The notes under the pieces were generated by a model. That model saw only the letters and a list, made by a program, of their open reading frames with translations. It did not search any database and had not been told where the DNA came from. From UBA830 sp002295635 (GTDB lineage Bacteria > Pseudomonadota > Alphaproteobacteria > MPNO01 > UBA830), in NCBI GenBank assembly GCA_002295635.1, contig DBHK01000006.1, positions 1 to 64,000 on the forward strand: DNA of 64,000 bases. Reading direction: 5' to 3'. Shown here piece after piece: positions 44,757-52,896 of this stretch (position 1 is its first letter; every line of letters begins with the position of its first letter). Position numbers and translations under genes: made by a program.

Positions 44757-45592
44757 TGTTGAACATGGAAATACCGGACAAAGCCAAACTGGCGATCAAC
44801 CAAGCCACTACCATGACGCAGTGGACACTGCGCAATGCGATCGAGGAGTATTCAGCAAAAGACGTGCGGGGAATATCAGTCTGGCGGGATAAACTGACTG
44901 AATGTGGTGTAGAAAATGCTGCAACTATGTTGGTCGATCACGGTATGACTGTCACTGGCCTATGCCGGGGCGGTATGTTTCCTGCGATTGATACCGACGG
45001 CCGGCAGCGTGCTCACGACGATAATCTCCGGGCCGTCGATGAAGCAGCAGCGATCGGCGCGCAATGCCTTGTGATGGTATGTGGCGGTTTACCCGACGGT
45101 TCAAAAGATATGATCGAAGCCCGAAAACAAGTCGCTGACGGTCTTGACCGAATGTTACCTTATGCAAGAGATGCAGGGGTACCATTAGCTATAGAACCGC
45201 TGCACCCGATGACCGCGGCAGATCGGGCCTGCGTCAATACACTAGAACATGCGCTAGACCTATGCGACGCACTAGGCGCAGGAGTTGGCGTCGCAGTGGA
45301 CGTTTATCACGTGTGGTGGGACCCTAAGCTCGAACATCAAATTGCGCGGGCGGGCGAACGAATCTTAGGATTCCACATTTGCGACTGGCTTATACCAACA
45401 TCGGATCTTGTTTGGGACAGAGGTATGATGGGGGATGGGGTTATTGATATTCCCCGTATCCGTAGCTGGGTCGAAGCAGCTGGGTATCGTGGCTTCAACG
45501 AAGTTGAAATATTCTCTAAAAGTAATTGGTGGCGACGCGATCCCGTTGAGGTCATCGACACGTGCATCGAACGCTACTCGGAATTCGTATAG
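44756..45592 (+). CDS. Sugar phosphate isomerase/epimerase family TIM-barrel protein
   Basis: A 278-residue AP-endonuclease-2-type TIM barrel. Metal-binding positions are visible: Glu in LAIEPLHPM near residue 145, Asp-x-x-His in DVYHVWWDP near residue 182, His in GFHICDW near residue 208, and Glu in NEVEIFS near residue 247. This pattern matches xylose isomerase-like sugar epimerases and isomerases. The ATG overlaps the preceding stop by one base (TAATG). It shares an operon with Gfo/Idh and DUF993 proteins. Confidence 0.85.
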   Translation: MLNMEIPDKAKLAINQATTMTQWTLRNAIEEYSAKDVRGISVWRDKLTECGVENAATMLVDHGMTVTGLCRGGMFPAIDTDGRQRAHDDNLRAVDEAAAIGAQCLVMVCGGLPDGSKDMIEARKQVADGLDRMLPYARDAGVPLAIEPLHPMTAADRACVNTLEHALDLCDALGAGVGVAVDVYHVWWDPKLEHQIARAGERILGFHICDWLIPTSDLVWDRGMMGDGVIDIPRIRSWVEAAGYRGFNEVEIFSKSNWWRRDPVEVIDTCIERYSEFV

Positions 45593-45601
45593 GGAAGCAG
45601 T

Positions 45602-46723
45602 ATGGCCAGTGCCGAAGGAATAAGGGAAGTAGGGTTTTTTGACTGTGCCGGCGGTGGACAGATCCGCGTTGATGGAAACACCGCTTATATCGGTCACATG
45701 GCCAATCCCTTCGGTACAAGCGTGGTAGACGTCAGCGACCCGAAAAACCCGAGACTGTTATCTCATACCGGTATGCCCGACGGCACCCATTCACATAAGG
45801 TACACGCGCAGGGCGATATTATGGTCCGGAATCATGAACTGATAGGCCCAGGAAAACCTAAAGAATTTTCTACCGGTATCGGTATTTACGATGTTGCAGA
45901 TAAGTCGAAACCAAGACTTATTTCAACTTGGGATACCATTGGTCGTGGAGTTCATCGTTTCGATTTTGACGGTCGATACGTTTATTTTTCGTCTACGGTT
46001 GAAGGTTTTCGAGGTCCCATTATGGTCGTCGTCGATCTACAAAACCCCGAAGAGCCAATAGAAGTATGCAGGTGGTGGATTCCCGGGCAATGGGCGGCGG
46101 GGGGCGAGGCTTATCCTTGGGGTGACGGTCCCGAACCACGCTGCCATCACCCACTTCGCATGGGTAATCGATTATATATGAGTTACTGGCACCACGGTGC
46201 CTTCATATTGGACATTTCAGATCTCTCAAATCCGAAACTGGTTTCAAGCTTCAATACTGGCCCGACATTCCCACATCCCACCCATACGGCGCTACCTATC
46301 CCATTCGAAATCGGCGGACACCGGCATATGATCGTCGCCGACGAAGATGTCGCCAAACTGCGTCCCCACGCACCTGCATTTACATGGATATTCGACATAA
46401 CAGATGAGTCCAATCCCATCCCAATCTCATCTTGGCAAGCAAGCGGCTTAGACCTCGTGGGTGAACCACAGAGTATATTCACCGGTTGCCATCAGCCTAG
46501 CGAGATTGTGACCGGGACCGTGATCCCGTTTGCTTGGTTCTCAAAAGGTATAAGGATGTTGGATATTTCGAACCCTCACTCGCCAAGGGAAGTTGGCCAC
46601 TTCGAACCTGATCCGCAACCTGGTTGCGACCGGATCTGCGCTAATGACATAACTGTAGATAGTCGCGGGCTGATCTACGTCATCGATCGCCTTAGAGGGT
46701 TCCACATTGTGGAACAGACATAA
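45602..46723 (+). CDS. LVIVD-repeat beta-propeller protein
   Basis: A 373-residue protein with at least six LVIVD-type repeats, each with an IxD(V/I)SDPxxP core: VVDVSDPKNPRLLSH, IYDVADKSKPRLIST, VVDLQNPEEPIEV, ILDISDLSNPKLVSS, IFDITDESNPIPISS and MLDISNPHSPREVGH. This predicts a beta-propeller. There is no signal peptide, so it is probably cytoplasmic. Many His residues (TGMPDGTHSHKVHAQ, RCHHPLRMG, SYWHHGA, HPTHTALP) line matching blade positions and could bind a metal, as in selenium-binding-like propellers. It lies 9 bases after the isomerase gene. An enzyme or lactonase-like role is possible but unknown. Confidence 0.78.
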   Translation: MASAEGIREVGFFDCAGGGQIRVDGNTAYIGHMANPFGTSVVDVSDPKNPRLLSHTGMPDGTHSHKVHAQGDIMVRNHELIGPGKPKEFSTGIGIYDVADKSKPRLISTWDTIGRGVHRFDFDGRYVYFSSTVEGFRGPIMVVVDLQNPEEPIEVCRWWIPGQWAAGGEAYPWGDGPEPRCHHPLRMGNRLYMSYWHHGAFILDISDLSNPKLVSSFNTGPTFPHPTHTALPIPFEIGGHRHMIVADEDVAKLRPHAPAFTWIFDITDESNPIPISSWQASGLDLVGEPQSIFTGCHQPSEIVTGTVIPFAWFSKGIRMLDISNPHSPREVGHFEPDPQPGCDRICANDITVDSRGLIYVIDRLRGFHIVEQT

Positions 46724-46775
46724 ACCGATTGCATGTAATCGCAAATGCGGGTGATAAGTTTCTGATCGGAGAACC

Positions 46776-46791
46776 CTGAATGCGCATTCAG
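46776..46791. promoter_or_regulatory. 16-bp perfect palindrome upstream of the two-cupin gene
   Basis: CTGAATGCGCATTCAG is its own reverse complement. It lies in the 196-base gap between the propeller gene and the cupin gene, 128 bases before the cupin ATG. It suggests that the cupin gene has its own regulated promoter. The binding protein is unknown. Confidence 0.45.
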
Positions 46792-46919
46792 AGAGAAATA
46801 CGCTCCACAATGAAATAGGTCCGGATAGAATATAGTATTGCTATTCGGGGTACCCATTTCGGAACAACCATATTGAATGATATTATAAACCCAGATTAAG
46901 GTCATAAGGAGATGTCATC

Positions 46920-48077
46920 ATGGCTACTTCGACGGACGATTCCAAAAAAAGGGATACAAACCGGGAGTCTCGGCTAAAAGAAATATATGATAACCTCCAC
47001 CAGCTTGATTTGGCTGCGTATTGGGCTACGGACAACGATCCCGAAAACCATGACGAAGACGATCAGGTACTTAAAGCTCGTAAAGCTCTCCCACACATGT
47101 GGAAATATTCCGACATTGAACCTTTGTTATATGAGGCAGCGGAACTCATAACGATGGATGATTCAGAACGGCGTTCTATCGTACTTGTAAACCCAGGACT
47201 AGCTCCGGTTCGAGCTACAGTTTCGACACTTTACACAGCCTACCGGCTAAACGATCCGCGTGAAATTATGCCGCCTCATAGACATTCCATAAACGCTGTC
47301 CGCATCGGCCTGACGGGAAAACAAAATTTTACTGGCGTGGAGGGGGAGCCAATTACTTTCGGACCCGGCGACGTCGTACTCACACCGGCCGATGCCTGGC
47401 ACAATCACGGTAACAATGGAGATGATTTTGCCGTAAATGTCAGCATCCTCGACCTTCCTCTTTCAGAAGTTCTCAATGCCGCAGCGTTTGAGCACGATTA
47501 TAAGGAAGAGGAAAACGGGCGGATGATTTCGAGGCGCGAGCAGTCAACACGCTACACCGACGATCATTCACACAAAACCTATGGTTTTGGTGGCCTTAGA
47601 CCGCGGTTGATGAGACATGATCGGGGCTCCGGCAGGCACTCTCCCATGTACGTGTATCGCTGGAATCATACCCGTGACCTGCTGCAAAGCTTTCGAGACC
47701 ACGATGGCAGCCCCTGGGATTCTATCCTAGTGGAATACACCGACCCAGTTACCGGCGGCACAGTGTATCCCACGATGACGTTCTTCGGACAGCTCATGCG
47801 CCCAGGCGACAGCACCTTACCCCAACAGCAGAATGCAAGTCAGATCATGTTTCCATTCCACGGTAAAGGGTACAGCATCGTTGGGGGTCAACGGTTTGAC
47901 TGGCAGCCTTTCGATGCAATCGCTTTACCGGGCGGGGAGTGGTATCAGCATTTCAACGGAGCCGACGGCGAAGACGCAAGTCTTTTCGTCGCCAGCGATG
48001 AGCCAACGCTCAAGAAACTCGGGTTTTATCGGCGCAAGGGTAAAACTATTGATGGCGAAATCATTAACCTTGATTAA
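46920..48077 (+). CDS. Two-domain cupin, gentisate 1,2-dioxygenase-like
   Basis: Predicted Fe(II) ring-cleavage dioxygenase of the gentisate/1-hydroxy-2-naphthoate class. The 385-residue protein has an N-terminal cupin with PHRHSINAVRIGLTG, FGPGDVVLTPADAWHNHGN and three His ligands (near residues 120-165). The second cupin (FHGKGYSIVGG, PGGEWYQHFN) lies near residues 315-345. It has an AAGGAG ribosome-binding site. It is the last gene of the cluster that starts at tetR, with a palindrome upstream. Salicylate or other hydroxybenzoate substrates are possible. Confidence 0.84.
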   Translation: MATSTDDSKKRDTNRESRLKEIYDNLHQLDLAAYWATDNDPENHDEDDQVLKARKALPHMWKYSDIEPLLYEAAELITMDDSERRSIVLVNPGLAPVRATVSTLYTAYRLNDPREIMPPHRHSINAVRIGLTGKQNFTGVEGEPITFGPGDVVLTPADAWHNHGNNGDDFAVNVSILDLPLSEVLNAAAFEHDYKEEENGRMISRREQSTRYTDDHSHKTYGFGGLRPRLMRHDRGSGRHSPMYVYRWNHTRDLLQSFRDHDGSPWDSILVEYTDPVTGGTVYPTMTFFGQLMRPGDSTLPQQQNASQIMFPFHGKGYSIVGGQRFDWQPFDAIALPGGEWYQHFNGADGEDASLFVASDEPTLKKLGFYRRKGKTIDGEIINLD

Positions 48078-48122
48078 ATTTCTCGGCCCACAATGATTAA
48101 CGAAAGCATGTGTATTTCGTGA

Positions 48123-49187
48123 TTATGGCACGTTAGGAGAGAGAATTCCGTGTCGTCGAGCGGCACGCATAACTAGAACAGCGTAGAAAATCTGTATTAT
48201 TAAGAATGGTATAAATATAAGTATTCGGTCTTCTGAGCCAGATCCAATCAAAATAAATGCCCCCATTCCTTGTAACGCAGTCATGGCGAAGTGCAAGACG
48301 CTAACACGAATATGACTCCATCCAGTTCTGTTGAGAAGCTGATAGAGATGCGTTCGGTGCGGCTGCGTAACGTTTTCGCCATACAGTGCGCGCCGGCATA
48401 GAGTGAAAATTGTGTCGAATAAAAAATTGAAGAAAAGGAGGGGCACCACGAGAAACGACGTCCGCGAAGCATCTATCTCAGCTGCAATTACAGCGAGCGC
48501 CGCAAATGTAAATCCAATAAACTGACTACCAACGTCGCCCATAAAAACCCTAGCTCTGGGGAAATTGAATATAAGAAATCCAGCCGAACTGGCCGCCAAG
48601 ACGTAACATAAGATGTAAACAAAAAATGATCCTTCCACATACGTTACTATGCAGAAAAATGTCGCGACCGTTACCGAGACACCCGCCGCTAATCCGTTAA
48701 GACCGTCCATAAAATTGAAAATATTAGTCAGCCCGACAATCCAGATTAGGGTAAGTAGATAACCAAACCAACCGAGGTCTACGGAACCAAAAAAGGGTAC
48801 TGAAACCCGGTTAATTACGATCCCGAAAGCAAGGAGTATAATTGCTCCAAAAATCTGGGCCGCTAGCTTTATTTTAAACGTTTTAAGCTTTCTCAGATCG
48901 TCGAGAAACCCAACCAGTGCGATAACCGATGCCGAAAGAGCGAAACCAAGTAGGTTATAGTTGGAAAGCCTATCGTCATCACTAACCAGACAAACTGCTG
49001 TAAAACCGGAAGCAAAAACCAGGAATATCGCCAGTCCACCGGTTGAAGGAATTGGCTGGTCGTGACTAGACCGATGGTTTGGTTCATCTAATATTTTCAG
49101 TCTTCGCACCATAAGGGTGGCGAGAACCGAAAGCGCAAACAGCGCGATCGCGAATATGATGTGGGAGACAAAAACCTGGGTAGACAT
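48123..49187 (-). CDS. Polyprenyl-phosphate sugar-1-phosphate transferase (WecA/MraY family)
   Basis: Integral-membrane enzyme that transfers a sugar-1-phosphate from a UDP-sugar to undecaprenyl phosphate, starting cell-surface polysaccharide synthesis. The 354-residue protein has about ten membrane segments. Conserved cytoplasmic loops are present: DEPNHRSSHDQPIPSTGGLAI, the aspartate motif FNFMDGLNGLAAG, FMGDVGSQFIGF, and a His-rich loop PHRTHLYQLLNR. It resembles WecA/TagO rather than MraY, lacking MraY-specific sequence. No other surface-polysaccharide gene is in the window. Confidence 0.88.
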   Translation of the reverse strand: MSTQVFVSHIIFAIALFALSVLATLMVRRLKILDEPNHRSSHDQPIPSTGGLAIFLVFASGFTAVCLVSDDDRLSNYNLLGFALSASVIALVGFLDDLRKLKTFKIKLAAQIFGAIILLAFGIVINRVSVPFFGSVDLGWFGYLLTLIWIVGLTNIFNFMDGLNGLAAGVSVTVATFFCIVTYVEGSFFVYILCYVLAASSAGFLIFNFPRARVFMGDVGSQFIGFTFAALAVIAAEIDASRTSFLVVPLLFFNFLFDTIFTLCRRALYGENVTQPHRTHLYQLLNRTGWSHIRVSVLHFAMTALQGMGAFILIGSGSEDRILIFIPFLIIQIFYAVLVMRAARRHGILSPNVP

Positions 49188-49412
49188 ATTTTCCTATCAT
49201 AATCTATGCCAGCCCCGAATCGCGTAGAACCAATTGGTTGGCTAAGGGTAAACACAAGGTAAGGTTTTTAACCAGAAATTATCTCGCGGTCTCCCCTTAC
49301 GGAAACCAAACGCCTCAGTAGCTTTAAAATTACCGCTCGGGAAGCACTTGCGCACTTTCACGGCGCCGATATCATTGAGCAGAGAAAATGGCGCCTTTTC
49401 GGGAGTGGTAGG

Positions 49413-50270
49413 ATGATAGAATTAATCGATCTTAGATACGTCCATCTTGGAGCGTCGAACGCTAACGACGCGTCGAAATGGGCTCAAGAGATTTACGGCC
49501 TTGAAGAGGTAGCGAGAGAAAACAGCCGGATTTATCTACGAGGCGACGACCGTGATCACAATATTTGCTACTTTAATGGGGACCCCAAGGATAATACTGT
49601 TGGTATTGAGGTTGTCGACTTCGATACCCTCGAACAAGCGGCTAGATGTTTAGAAGCTAATGGGATTAAAGTGAGCTGGGGCAATGACGAGGGTGCGAAA
49701 ATTCGGCGGTGTATTAAGTACCTTACCTTCGCCGATCCGACCGGTAATAAATTTGACCTCCTCGTGAGACCCTATGCGTCCGGTCGTCGCTACTTTCCCA
49801 GTCGTGATGCCGGCGTTCATTGGTTTAATCATATAGGCCTCAAGACTACCGATGCCCGACGGGATGAGAAATTCTGGTGCAGTCTATTCAATTTTCGATC
49901 AAATGACTGGATTGGGGATGCGGCACTGATGTCTTTTGACAAAGTTCATCATCGTATTGCGCTGTTCCCCACTGACGAAGCCGGAGTTCAACACATCAAT
50001 TTTCAGGTAAGGGAAACCGACGACCTAATGAGGTCATCGTATTTCTTCAAAGAACGCCAAATTAGGATCGTTTTTGGCCCCGGGCGGCACGCGACATCGG
50101 GCGCCCGATTTCTATACTTCGAAGGCCCAGACGGCATGGTCTACGAATATTCCTGCGGCGTGAAGATTATCGAGCCGGAGGATAATTGGCGTCCTCGCCA
50201 GTTTCCCTTCACCCCCGATTCCTTCTGCGTCTGGGGGTCGAAACCCGATATCCCTGAATTTAAGGACTGA
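49413..50270 (+). CDS. Extradiol-dioxygenase-like VOC protein (BphC type)
   Basis: A 285-residue two-domain vicinal-oxygen-chelate protein matching type I extradiol dioxygenases that cleave catechols. The N-terminal domain (YVHLGASNANDASKWAQEIYGLEEV) is the non-catalytic copy. In the C-terminal domain metal ligands are offered by His in WFNHIGLKT near residue 139, His in QHINFQV near residue 200 and Glu in VYEYSCG near residue 250, fitting the 2-His-1-Glu set. It lies 5 bases before the aldolase-like gene. A dihydroxylated aromatic acid is a likely substrate. Confidence 0.83.
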   Translation: MIELIDLRYVHLGASNANDASKWAQEIYGLEEVARENSRIYLRGDDRDHNICYFNGDPKDNTVGIEVVDFDTLEQAARCLEANGIKVSWGNDEGAKIRRCIKYLTFADPTGNKFDLLVRPYASGRRYFPSRDAGVHWFNHIGLKTTDARRDEKFWCSLFNFRSNDWIGDAALMSFDKVHHRIALFPTDEAGVQHINFQVRETDDLMRSSYFFKERQIRIVFGPGRHATSGARFLYFEGPDGMVYEYSCGVKIIEPEDNWRPRQFPFTPDSFCVWGSKPDIPEFKD

Positions 50271-50275
50271 TTTCC

Positions 50276-50980
50276 ATGTCAAATACTAAGTTTGGAGAAT
50301 TGGGAGAACCGAGAGAAAAAACTGAGCAGCGGGTAAGAATTGCCGCCAGGGCCCTTGGGCGCAACAACCTAGGGCATGCATACGGCCATGTAAGTGCGCG
50401 AGTTGACGATAAAAACTTCCTCGTTTGCGCGCCAAAGCCTATGGGTTTGATTACACCTGAAGATGTTGGAACCGTAGTCCCAATCAAGGGGCCCCTACCC
50501 GACGGTGTACTCGGCGAGGTTCGATGCCATCAACAGATTTATGAGCGCCGAAACGATGTAAACGGCATCGCTCGTACGTTTTTGCGTGACGTCATGATAC
50601 TTTCGACTTTTCAACGAACACCAAAAGTGCGCATGGGTTTCGCCAGTTACTTTGCCCCCGCACCCCCGCTCTGGAACGACCCACTTTTGCTTAGGAACGA
50701 CGAAATGGCCGCGAAACTCGCCGAGACGCTCGGTGATGACCGGGCGGTAGTTATGCGGGGAAATGGTTGTATTCTTACGGGTGCGACAGTGGAAGAAGCT
50801 ATCGTAATGGCCTTTTATTTGGAAGAAGCGGCCACGACAGAACTAGCAATAATGGCCAGCGGCCAAGAAGAACATTCGCTGGTTTTTTCGGATGAACAGT
50901 CGAAAGCACGGGCTGTTTCCTCAGGCCAGATTTTCGAGCGCATGTGGGATTATCTAACTTATGGCGACCCTGAAATATAA
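50276..50980 (+). CDS. Class II aldolase/adducin-fold protein without zinc histidines
   Basis: A 234-residue class II aldolase-fold protein. The Glu region is kept (GEVRCHQQIYERR), but the His-x-His that holds zinc in FucA (usual form HTHS) here reads IARTFLRD. The later HG motif (usual form RNHG) reads MRGNGCILTGATVEEA, so all three usual zinc ligands are replaced. This pattern resembles aldolase-fold decarboxylases such as the 3,4-dihydroxyphthalate decarboxylase type, recalled by memory. Pairing with an extradiol dioxygenase would fit decarboxylation of a dihydroxy aromatic acid. Activity is unproven. Confidence 0.7.
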   Translation: MSNTKFGELGEPREKTEQRVRIAARALGRNNLGHAYGHVSARVDDKNFLVCAPKPMGLITPEDVGTVVPIKGPLPDGVLGEVRCHQQIYERRNDVNGIARTFLRDVMILSTFQRTPKVRMGFASYFAPAPPLWNDPLLLRNDEMAAKLAETLGDDRAVVMRGNGCILTGATVEEAIVMAFYLEEAATTELAIMASGQEEHSLVFSDEQSKARAVSSGQIFERMWDYLTYGDPEI

Positions 50981-51212
50981 TAGAGGTGTATTAACCTGAC
51001 ATACTTAAGTGACATCTCAAAAATAGAAGAAACACGGCAGGAACCAATTGGCTGAACAACCAAATTTTTTGTTTATAATCACAAACTGGCTTGGAGCCGA
51101 TTATATATTATGCGCGGGCCATCCTGAGCTTTATACTGAGCAGACGAGCCCAACTTGGCTAAGCTAACAGAGCCCGGAAAGGGCGATTAAGTGAATGTAG
51201 GGAGAAGCTTAA

Positions 51213-51248
51213 ATAAAAAAGGGTTGGACAGCACCGCGCTTCAACCCC
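51213..51248 (-). terminator. Rho-independent terminator of the alpha/beta hydrolase gene
   Basis: On the minus strand, GGGTTG and CAACCC form a stem around a 15-base loop (51247-51221), followed by TTTTTTATTT. The T-run directly after the stem, 17 bases past the stop at 51265, is a classical intrinsic terminator. Confidence 0.8.
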
Positions 51249-51264
51249 AAAAGATATTTATTTA

Positions 51265-52374
51265 TCAGAGATGTTCCTCAATCCAGTCAAAGATCATCGG
51301 ACCCTGATGTACCCAGCAATCGTGTGAACAATGTACCGTGCCGCCTACTTGGGGGTCATCATATAGGATTAGTGTTTTATCATCAGCGCCGATTTCTTCG
51401 AAGAGACGCTTAGCACCTTCGACATCCATAAGCTTGTCAGCGGTGCCATGGGTCATCAGTGTCGGTACTGAAATATTGCCTGCAATACCCTTCATCGTAA
51501 ATGATTTCAGTTCCTCGCGCGCCTCTTCGTGATCCAAGCCGCCGAGTAAACGTTGAATAGTGGGCTGGAGGTGTTCGTAAAAATCGTACAGGTCGTCAAG
51601 GATTGAGTAACACCCCGCCCAAGATACGAGGCATTTGATCCGTTTCTCAAAAGCAGCGACGCGGGGAGCATAGTAACCGGCCATCGAAATCCCCATTAAA
51701 CCAACACGTTCAGGGTCGATTTCCGGACGGCCAAACAAATAATCAAAGCAAGCTTTACCTGGAACCTCGTAATCTGCGCGCGTTGGAATGTTCTTTAGAT
51801 ACATGGAAGAACCCCGGCCTGGCGTATCTACCAAAAGCATCGCGTATCCTCGTTCGACCATCTCACGACCAGAAAAATAAATTTCTTCTGAAAATGCATC
51901 TGCTCCGCCGATGAAAAAAATAGCGGGCCAATTATCTGATTTCGGGTTTTTGGGATGACAGAAATACCCATCATAAGTCTCTTCGCCACACTGAACCTCG
52001 ATTACCTCAATCGGTGGGTCGTGCAGGGCGGCCGCCGCACGAAAATTTTCCTGTGATTTAGAGAAGTATTTCGCTTTATCCTCATTTCGGTCGATGCGCA
52101 GAAAGACATCTGCCATACGCCAATACTGGTTTGCGGCAAAGAAATACTGCATGGCGGAACGTTCATGACCGGCGCCTAGACATTTTCTGGCCCGCGCCTC
52201 TGTTTCCTTGGCCTTTTTGACCCATTCGGTTTCCCAACTTTCCAGGTTTCCGGGTTCTATCTCCCGACAAACTCGGGCAATCTCAAATGCGTCTCCGCCA
52301 CCCTGTCCAGATTCAGCAACAAGTCTAAGGGTCTGCGAACCCATGCCCTCTCTGGGAAAGAAAAAGTCAAACAT
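51265..52374 (-). CDS. Alpha/beta hydrolase, C-C hydrolase-like (DHPON hydrolase/FrsA type)
   Basis: A 369-residue hydrolase with an approximately 125-residue helical N-terminal cap before the alpha/beta core. This layout fits 2,6-dihydroxypseudooxynicotine hydrolase and FrsA-like enzymes. The nucleophile Ser is in GLMGISMAGYY near residue 225, Asp in THGTADKLMD near residue 310 and His in GTVHCSHDCW near residue 345. A C-C or ester bond hydrolysis of an aromatic-derived ketone is plausible. It is followed by a strong terminator and is convergent with the extradiol/aldolase pair. Confidence 0.84.
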   Translation of the reverse strand: MFDFFFPREGMGSQTLRLVAESGQGGGDAFEIARVCREIEPGNLESWETEWVKKAKETEARARKCLGAGHERSAMQYFFAANQYWRMADVFLRIDRNEDKAKYFSKSQENFRAAAALHDPPIEVIEVQCGEETYDGYFCHPKNPKSDNWPAIFFIGGADAFSEEIYFSGREMVERGYAMLLVDTPGRGSSMYLKNIPTRADYEVPGKACFDYLFGRPEIDPERVGLMGISMAGYYAPRVAAFEKRIKCLVSWAGCYSILDDLYDFYEHLQPTIQRLLGGLDHEEAREELKSFTMKGIAGNISVPTLMTHGTADKLMDVEGAKRLFEEIGADDKTLILYDDPQVGGTVHCSHDCWVHQGPMIFDWIEEHL

Positions 52375-52494
52375 CGAACATGCCTCCGTTTTATTTAAAT
52401 TCTGTTTAAGCCGTCGCGATTAACCTGAAGCGCTTCGATTTACATTTCTGCATGACTTTAATATTCTAACGATCCGCTTCCCGATCAGACAGCT

Positions 52495-52896
52495 TCAATT
52501 TTGATTAGAATCGAGGTATCCGACTGCTTCGATTTCAACCAACATTCTAGGATCGACAAGCTTCGAAACCTCTAGCAGGGTCGAGACCGGAAAATCACCC
52601 TCGAAATATTTCCTCCTAGCATCCCAGACCTGTTGCCGGTCGCCGATATCGAGCAGGAAAATATTGAGTTTAACGATATCTGCCATGGAACCGCCAGCTG
52701 CCTCTATTAAGGCTTTTATTTTCTCGAATATGACCTTCGACTGTTCATAGGCGGTGTCACCGACGATCTTGTTAAATTCTGAGCTACGTGACGTCATACC
52801 TGCAATGTAAACATGGCGACTAACGACTAGGCAGTTGGACCAAGTGCCTTCGGGCGGCTCGGCCGCTAACGCATCATAAACGCGTTTCTTGCTCAT
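52495..52896 (-). CDS. RidA family (YjgF/YER057c/UK114) enamine/imine deaminase-like protein
   Basis: A 133-residue single-domain protein. The C-terminal segment LVDPRMLVEIEAVG has the conserved Arg-x5-Glu pattern that binds the substrate carboxylate in RidA. SNCLVVSRHVYIAGMTS at the start and AYEQSKVIFEKIKALIEAAGGSMADIVK in the middle fit the trimeric chorismate-mutase-like fold. The start overlaps the EamA stop by 4 bases. It may remove reactive enamines or be a catabolic deaminase. Confidence 0.86.
   Translation of the reverse strand: MSKKRVYDALAAEPPEGTWSNCLVVSRHVYIAGMTSRSSEFNKIVGDTAYEQSKVIFEKIKALIEAAGGSMADIVKLNIFLLDIGDRQQVWDARRKYFEGDFPVSTLLEVSKLVDPRMLVEIEAVGYLDSNQN

Noticed and set aside
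49228..49239. 12-bp palindrome AACCAATTGGTT, with a partly shared GAACCAATTGG near 51043
   Set aside because: Perfect 12-base palindromes are expected several times by chance in 64 kb, and the shared part is too short to call a repeat family.
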